Assembly: GCA_021203685.1 (NCBI GenBank)
Contig: JAJQAS010000173.1
Coordinates: 1 to 10,264 of the forward strand
Length of the DNA stretch: 10,264 nucleotides
Origin: Clostridiales bacterium
GTDB taxonomy: Bacteria; Bacillota; Clostridia; Oscillospirales; Oscillospiraceae
Reading direction: 5' to 3'
The position numbers and the translations under genes were made by a program. The notes beneath the pieces were generated by a model. That model made no database searches. It saw nothing but the letters and a program-made list of their open reading frames with translations, and was not told the DNA's origin. The stretch's first letter is position 1. Every line of letters begins with the position of its first letter. Positions 6,536-10,264 of this stretch are shown here, piece after piece.

Positions 6536-6841
6536 ATGACAACGGTGATTTTGGCGGCGCTGGCCGCCGTGGGGCTGGGCGCGGTACTGTGGCTGCTGCT
6601 GGGTTTTTGTCTGGTGCCCACAGGCACGGAGGACACCCTGCGGGTCTGTCTGCTGGCCAGCGGCGAAGGCACGGAGGTGGAACACACCCTTCGGGGCCTG
6701 AAATGGCTCCGCACGGCGGGGCTGCTCCGGGCCGGGGTGGACATTGTGGACGCGGGCCTGAACGGCGAGGGCCGCGCCCAGGTGAAGTACCTGCTGCGGC
6801 AGTATCCGGGGGCCCGGTTTATCCAGACGGAGCGGGAGTAA
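6536..6841 (+). CDS. Hypothetical membrane-anchored protein, 101 residues
   Basis: The family was not recognised. Seen: one hydrophobic N-terminal helix (about residues 4-27, TVILAALAAVGLGAVLWLLLGFCL), then a soluble domain of about 70 residues. That domain has a beta-like strand (LRVCLLASG), a helix (TEVEHTLRGLKWLRTAGLL), a second strand (GVDIVDAGL) and a helix (GRAQVKYLLRQYP), ending with ARFIQTERE. This is an alpha/beta order, loosely like the start of a Rossmann or glycosyltransferase-2 fold, but too short to be an enzyme of that kind. The start is set at the second ATG (6536), because GGAGG (6523-6527) is eight bases from it and only two bases from the ATG at 6530. Reading even codon use and the ribosome site, it is very likely a real gene, co-transcribed with the export-family gene upstream. 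Confidence 0.72.
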   Translation: MTTVILAALAAVGLGAVLWLLLGFCLVPTGTEDTLRVCLLASGEGTEVEHTLRGLKWLRTAGLLRAGVDIVDAGLNGEGRAQVKYLLRQYPGARFIQTERE

Positions 6842-6843
6842 AG

Positions 6844-6955
6844 GAGCTATTAGCTGCTAGCCAGGGTGCTGCTGGACAAAAGCGTAGTGTGAAAAAGCCA
6901 GACACTACTGGTCGTTGGCTACTCTAAAAGCGAATGGCGAAAGAGTTTCAAAAAC
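6844..6955 (+). repeat. Decayed copy C of the interspersed repeat
   Basis: The 147-base gap before recD2 starts with GAGCTATTAGCTGCTAGCCAG, built of the same 7-mers as the end of copy A and in the same orientation as copy A on the plus strand. Further on GGCTACTCTAAAAGCGAATG, GCGAAAGAG and TTTCAAAAA run parallel to GTGCTACCAGTCTAAAGCAAACTG, AGCGAAACAG and TTTTCAAAAA of copy A, with gaps. An insertion-like middle holds a perfect 7-bp hairpin GTAGTGT/ACACTAC (6884-6890 and 6902-6908). The left end match is good, the rest is weaker. The right end is not recognisable. Confidence 0.45.
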
Positions 6956-6988
6956 CCCTAAAACAATCGTGAGAAAGGCGGCGGTACT

Positions 6989-9223
6989 ATGCCGGAGCAA
7001 ACGGCCCCAAAAACCGAACAACTTCAGGGCACCGTCACCGCCGTGATTTTCCACAACGACGAAAACGGCTACTCTGTCATCCGTCTGAAACACAAGAGGG
7101 AGCAGATCACCGCTGTGGGCATCATGCCGGGCATTTGCTCCGGCGTCCAGGTGACGCTGGAGGGCAGCTGGGGCAGTCACCCCTCCTACGGCCCCCAGTT
7201 CAAGGCGGAAAAGCTGGAGCAAAGCCTGCCCACCGAGGAGGACGCCATTTTCGACTACCTGGCCTCCGGCATCATCAAGGGGGTCGGCCCCAAGATGGCC
7301 CGGCGGCTGGTGGACCGGTTTGGGGACAAAACCTTTGAGGTGATGGAGACCCAGCCGGAGGAGCTGGCCAAAATGAAGGGCGTCAGCCTGAAAAAGGCCC
7401 GCGCCATTCAGAAGGAGTATTTGCAGCGGGCGGGGATGCGCTCGCTGCTGGAATTTTTGACCCGCCACGCCATGCCCCCGGAGCTGGGGGTCCGGCTGTG
7501 GCGACAGTACGGGGCGGAGGCGCTGACCATCGTTCGCGCCGACCCCTATGTGCTGGTGGACCCGGAGCTGGGGGTTCGCTTCCGGGATGCGGACAAGCTG
7601 GCCGCGTCCATCGGCGTGGCGGTGGACGACCCCCAGCGCATCGAGGCGGGGATTTACTATGTGCTGACCCACAATCTCGATTTGGGCCATGTGTTCCTGC
7701 CCCGGGACAAGCTGTTGGCGGCAGCCTCCCAGCTGCTTTCCACCCAGGAGACCCGCATCGGCGGCGACCTGCTGGCGGAGGGGCTGGACGCCCTGGCCCT
7801 CCGGGGCATGGTGCAGCAGGAGGCCATCGCCGGGGTGGACGCGGTCTACCGGGGCGACCTCTACGACGCGGAGGTCACCGTGGCCCAGCGGGTGGGCGAA
7901 ATGTGCCGCCGGGAGCTGCGCGCCCCCAAAAACATCGACCGGCTCATCGACCAGGTGGAGCGGGAGCAGGGCATCACCTATGCCGCCCAGCAGCGGGAGG
8001 CGGTGGCGCTGGCGGCGCGGGTGCAAATCATGCTGCTGACCGGCGGCCCCGGCACCGGCAAAACCACCTCTCTCCGGGGAATTTTGGGTCTGTTCGACGC
8101 CCTGGGGCTGAAAACCGCCCTGGCCGCCCCCACGGGACGGGCCGCCAAGCGGCTCAGCGAGCTGTGCGGCGTGGAGGCTGCCACCATCCACCGGCTGCTG
8201 GAGGCGGGCTATGACCCGGAGAGCGGCCAGCTGGCCTTCAACAAGGACGAGGACGACCCCCTGGAGGCGGACGCCGTCATCGTGGACGAGATGTCCATGG
8301 TGGACATCCCCCTGATGGCCGCGCTGCTCTCCGCCCTGAAAAACGAGTGCCGCCTGGTGCTGGTGGGCGACCCGGACCAGCTGCCCAGCGTGGGGCCGGG
8401 GCAGCTCTTTGACCATTTGATTCGCTCCGGCGTGGTGCCGGTGGTGCGGCTGACGGAGATCTTCCGTCAGGCCCAGCAGTCCGCCATTGTGATGAACGCC
8501 CACCGGGTCAACCAGGGTCAGATGCCCCTGCTGGCAAACCAGGGGGCGGGAGATTTCTTCTTCCTCCGCCGGATGGACGGCGAGACGGCGGTGGAGACGA
8601 TTTTGGACCTGTGCAAACGGCGGTTGCCGGAGAATATGCACATCCCCGCCAACCAAATCCAGGTGCTCTCCCCCACCCGGAAGTACGTCACCGGCACCGC
8701 CAACCTGAACAACGCCCTCCAGGCGGCGCTGAATCCCCCTGCTCAGGATAAGAATGAGCGGAAATTCGGCTCGGTGGTGTTCCGGGAGGGAGACCGAGTC
8801 ATCCAGGTGCGGAACAACTACGACATCATGTGGCAGGAGGAGCGCACCGGCAAGGCTGGGATGGGCGTGTTCAACGGCGACATCGGGGAAATCACCCACA
8901 TCGGCCCCAAGGGCGAGGTGGTGACGGTGAACTTCGAGGGCAAGCTGGTGGAGTATACCGCTGATATGCTGCCGGAGCTGGAGCTGGCCTACGCCCTCAC
9001 CGTCCACAAGGCCCAGGGCAGCGAGTACCGGGCGGTGATTTTGGCCGCGTGCAGCGGCGCACCCATGCTGCTCACCCGGGGTGTGCTGTATACCGGCATT
9101 ACACGGGCCAAGGAGCTGCTCATCATCGTGGGCAGCGACCAGGTGGTTTACCGCATGGTGGAAAACGACCGCCAAGCCCGACGCTACAGCGGCCTGCGGG
9201 CGAGGCTGGCGGCGGAGGAGTAA
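6989..9223 (+). CDS. recD2: ATP-dependent DNA helicase RecD2
   Basis: A 744-residue superfamily 1B, 5'-3' DNA helicase of the RecD2 type (RecD-like, found in bacteria independently of RecBC; YrrC in Bacillus subtilis). Seen: an OB-like N-terminal domain (about 10-80, QGTVTAVIFHNDENGYSVIRL), then helix-hairpin-helix repeats (about 90-140, GIIKGVGPKMARRLVDRFG and KMKGVSLKKARAIQ). Walker A is TGGPGTGKTT (351-360, Lys358), followed by APTGRAAKRLSE (motif Ia). Walker B is VDEMSMVD with Asp433-Glu434, and motif III is GDPDQLPSVGPG (460-471). Late motifs are VHKAQGSE (672-679) and TGITRAK (702-708). Domain order and length are typical, with no missing catalytic residue. The ATG follows AAAGGCGG at seven bases. 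RecD2 helps replication-fork and recombination stability in B. subtilis and Deinococcus. It is convergent with pta. Confidence 0.97.
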   Translation: MPEQTAPKTEQLQGTVTAVIFHNDENGYSVIRLKHKREQITAVGIMPGICSGVQVTLEGSWGSHPSYGPQFKAEKLEQSLPTEEDAIFDYLASGIIKGVGPKMARRLVDRFGDKTFEVMETQPEELAKMKGVSLKKARAIQKEYLQRAGMRSLLEFLTRHAMPPELGVRLWRQYGAEALTIVRADPYVLVDPELGVRFRDADKLAASIGVAVDDPQRIEAGIYYVLTHNLDLGHVFLPRDKLLAAASQLLSTQETRIGGDLLAEGLDALALRGMVQQEAIAGVDAVYRGDLYDAEVTVAQRVGEMCRRELRAPKNIDRLIDQVEREQGITYAAQQREAVALAARVQIMLLTGGPGTGKTTSLRGILGLFDALGLKTALAAPTGRAAKRLSELCGVEAATIHRLLEAGYDPESGQLAFNKDEDDPLEADAVIVDEMSMVDIPLMAALLSALKNECRLVLVGDPDQLPSVGPGQLFDHLIRSGVVPVVRLTEIFRQAQQSAIVMNAHRVNQGQMPLLANQGAGDFFFLRRMDGETAVETILDLCKRRLPENMHIPANQIQVLSPTRKYVTGTANLNNALQAALNPPAQDKNERKFGSVVFREGDRVIQVRNNYDIMWQEERTGKAGMGVFNGDIGEITHIGPKGEVVTVNFEGKLVEYTADMLPELELAYALTVHKAQGSEYRAVILAACSGAPMLLTRGVLYTGITRAKELLIIVGSDQVVYRMVENDRQARRYSGLRARLAAEE

Positions 9224-9266
9224 AGAGGTAATTTCACCTGTTACCGCTTTACCGTGTAAAATCCTC

Positions 9267-9294
9267 TTGCATTTTGCCGTGGTTGTGGTATACT
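9267..9294 (+). promoter_or_regulatory. Extended -10 promoter with no downstream gene
   Basis: TATACT (9289-9294) is directly preceded by TGG, forming an extended -10 (TGnTATACT). TTGCAT (9267-9272) stands 16 bases upstream as a -35. This is the best-looking promoter in the window. It lies in the convergent gap after recD2, so the next plus-strand feature is not a gene but a long hairpin. Transcription would start near 9301. Confidence 0.55.
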
Positions 9295-9300
9295 AACCTT

Positions 9301-9450
9301 GACGAGACAAAAACGGCGAAATGTCGCCCGTTGTCGAAACGCACAAAAACATATAAGAAAAACCTCTTAAAACTGTTGGAATATAACTCAACCATCAAAA
9401 TAAAACATAAAAACGAACGTATTTTCAATTATACGTTCGTTTTTATGTTT
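9301..9450 (+). ncRNA. Candidate small RNA in the recD2-pta gap
   Basis: This is a predicted transcript of about 150 nt from the extended -10 promoter to the end of the perfect inverted repeat. It is AT-rich, unlike its neighbours, and has internal pairing: AACGGCGA with TCGCCCGTT around 9312-9334 (one bulge), TAAGA with TCTTA near 9354-9369, then the 20-bp 3' hairpin. The only short frame in it with an ATG (9321, 11 codons, ending TAA) has no ribosome site. It does not match 6S, tmRNA, SRP or RNase P RNA as far as can be judged by eye. An alternative is a decayed foreign remnant whose promoter is fortuitous. Evidence is structural only. Confidence 0.35.
9403..9450. terminator. Perfect 20-bp inverted repeat, probable bidirectional terminator
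   Basis: The arms 9403-9422 and 9431-9450 are exact reverse complements, with an 8-base loop (9423-9430, TTTCAATT). Each arm carries a run of five A or T bases (AAAAACGAACGTAT against ATACGTTCGTTTTT). A transcript in either direction therefore forms a CGAACGTAT stem followed by a U-run. The position between convergent recD2 and pta fits a shared terminator. The stem is low in GC for an intrinsic terminator, and its perfect length is unusual. It could also be a protein-binding palindrome. Confidence 0.6.
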
Positions 9451-9471
9451 GTTTATAAAGTTATACGGGTT

Positions 9472-9493
9472 CCCGCCCCGGCCAAGGGGCGGG
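9472..9493 (-). terminator. GC-rich hairpin just downstream of pta
   Basis: CCCGCCCC (9472-9479) and GGGGCGGG (9486-9493) form a perfect 8-bp stem around GGCCAA, 12 bases beyond the pta stop codon. No proper T-run follows on either strand (AACCCGTATAA on the minus side, TTTAAGT on the plus side). It may act together with the AT hairpin beyond it, or stabilise the pta mRNA 3' end, rather than terminate alone. Confidence 0.45.
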
Positions 9494-9505
9494 TTTAAGT
9501 ACGTT

Positions 9506-10264
9506 TTAGTCGGCCAGGGAAGCGGTGATGATGGCCATGGAATAGACTTCCATGCCGTTGCAGCCCCGGGACAGGTCGTTGATGGGGGCGTTCAGGCCCA
9601 GCAGGATGGGGCCGTAGGCGTCGAACTGGCCCAGACGCTGAGCAATCTTGTAGCCGATGTTGCCGGCGTTGATATCGGGGAAGACAAAGACGTTGGCGTG
9701 GCCGGCCACCTTGGATTCGGGGCATTTGGTGTGGGCGACGCTGGGGGAAACGGCGGCGTCGAACTGCAGCTCGCCGTCGATGGCCAGGTTGGGGGCCATT
9801 TCCTGGGCCAGACGGGTGGCCTCCCGCATCTTGTCCACGTCGGCGTCCTTGCCGGAGCCGTGGGTGGAGAAGCTCAGGAAGGCGACCTTGGGGTCGATGC
9901 CGAAGACACGGCCGCACTCGGCGCAGTAGATGCCGGTCTCGGCGATCTGCTCGGCGGTGGGGTGGATGTTGATGGCGCAGTCGCCGAAGGACAGCACCTC
10001 GTTCTCGCCGGAGGCGGAGGCACGAACCAGAATGAAGCAGGAGGACACGCTCTTGTAGCCGGGCTTGGTCTTGATGATCTGGAGGGCGGGACGGACGGTG
10101 TCCGCGGTGGAATAGGTGGCGCCGCCCAGCAGGGAGTCGGCCACGCCCATCTTCACCAGCATGGTGCCGAAGTAGTTGCCCTTGCGCAGCATGGGGATGG
10201 CCTTCTCGGGGGTCATGCCCTTGCTCTTGCGCAGCTCACAGAACAGCTCCACCATCTCGTCGAA
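9506..10264 (-). CDS. pta: Phosphate acetyltransferase (5' end missing)
   Basis: The C-terminal 252 residues of phosphotransacetylase, which interconverts acetyl-CoA plus phosphate and acetyl-phosphate plus CoA. With acetate kinase this makes ATP and acetate in fermenting cells. Seen: GNYFGTMLVKMGVADSLLGGATYSTADTVRPALQII near the visible start, VFGIDPKVAFLSFSTHGSGK, ELQFDAAV, GHANVFVFPDINAGNIGYKIAQRLG and a C-terminal GPILLGLNAPINDLSRGC, all in the order of the PTA/PTB family. The family is usually about 330 residues, so some 75-85 residues lie beyond the right edge. The frame runs open through the last base, so the ATG near 10255 is internal. Both Pta and phosphate butyryltransferase share this fold; the closeness of the DLSRGC and STHGSG regions to Pta favours acetyl over butyryl. 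ackA is not visible. Confidence 0.93.
   Translation of the reverse strand, partial: FDEMVELFCELRKSKGMTPEKAIPMLRKGNYFGTMLVKMGVADSLLGGATYSTADTVRPALQIIKTKPGYKSVSSCFILVRASASGENEVLSFGDCAINIHPTAEQIAETGIYCAECGRVFGIDPKVAFLSFSTHGSGKDADVDKMREATRLAQEMAPNLAIDGELQFDAAVSPSVAHTKCPESKVAGHANVFVFPDINAGNIGYKIAQRLGQFDAYGPILLGLNAPINDLSRGCNGMEVYSMAIITASLAD

Noticed and set aside
6905..9175. A 756-codon open frame on the minus strand, opposite recD2.
   Set aside because: Same reason: a shadow of recD2, with a His/Gly/Gln-rich product and no recognisable domain.
9274..9498. A 74-codon open frame in the recD2-pta gap.
   Set aside because: Its start lies inside the -35/-10 region, no ribosome site precedes it, and it runs through both hairpins. 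The Lys/Asn-rich product reflects AT content.

Overview
The window looks like a piece of chromosome from a GC-rich member of the Clostridia, probably Oscillospiraceae-like (Flavonifractor/Pseudoflavonifractor/Lawsonibacter type). This is inferred from Gram-positive-style Shine-Dalgarno sites (AAGGAGG, AAGGAG, AGGAGG), GC-rich codon use, a RecD2-type helicase and a VanZ-like protein. No rRNA or tRNA is present to fix the taxonomy. The content is mostly housekeeping: no prophage, IS transposase, CRISPR array or defence island was seen.

Layout. 2-442 (+) is the 3' part of a metallo-beta-lactamase-fold hydrolase (RNase Z-like). 632-1624 (-) is a WYL-domain transcriptional regulator, divergent from uvrA. 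1995-4823 (+) is a complete uvrA, overlapping by 4 bases a VanZ-family membrane protein (4820-5293). A recognisable promoter then starts a small-gene group: an unknown 117-residue protein broken by a one-base frameshift in a G7 run (5591-5945), a small multidrug export (COG2426-type) membrane protein (5987-6487), and a 101-residue membrane-anchored protein of unknown function (6536-6841). 6989-9223 (+) is the DNA helicase recD2. 9506 to the right edge (-) is the C-terminal three quarters of phosphate acetyltransferase (pta), convergent with recD2.

How they work together. UvrA (nucleotide excision repair) and RecD2 (5'-3' helicase) are both DNA-maintenance proteins, and the WYL regulator next to uvrA belongs to a superfamily with known DNA-damage-responsive members. 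A functional link is only inferred. The remaining genes look like unrelated neighbours.

The most interesting material is between the genes. (1) A diverged interspersed repeat, about 200-240 bp, has ends built of 7-bp TTAGCTN-type units in inverted orientation. It occurs at 1709-1948 and, inverted, at 5302-5507, with a decayed copy at about 6844-6955 and end and module fragments at 486-624. It occupies four of the five long intergenic gaps. (2) The fifth gap, recD2-pta, has a different, AT-rich composition. It carries an extended -10 promoter that points at no gene and a perfect 20-bp inverted repeat about 110 bp downstream, so it may encode a roughly 150-nt small RNA. (3) The G7 frameshift at 5696-5702 is either a real lesion, a sequencing error or a slippage site.
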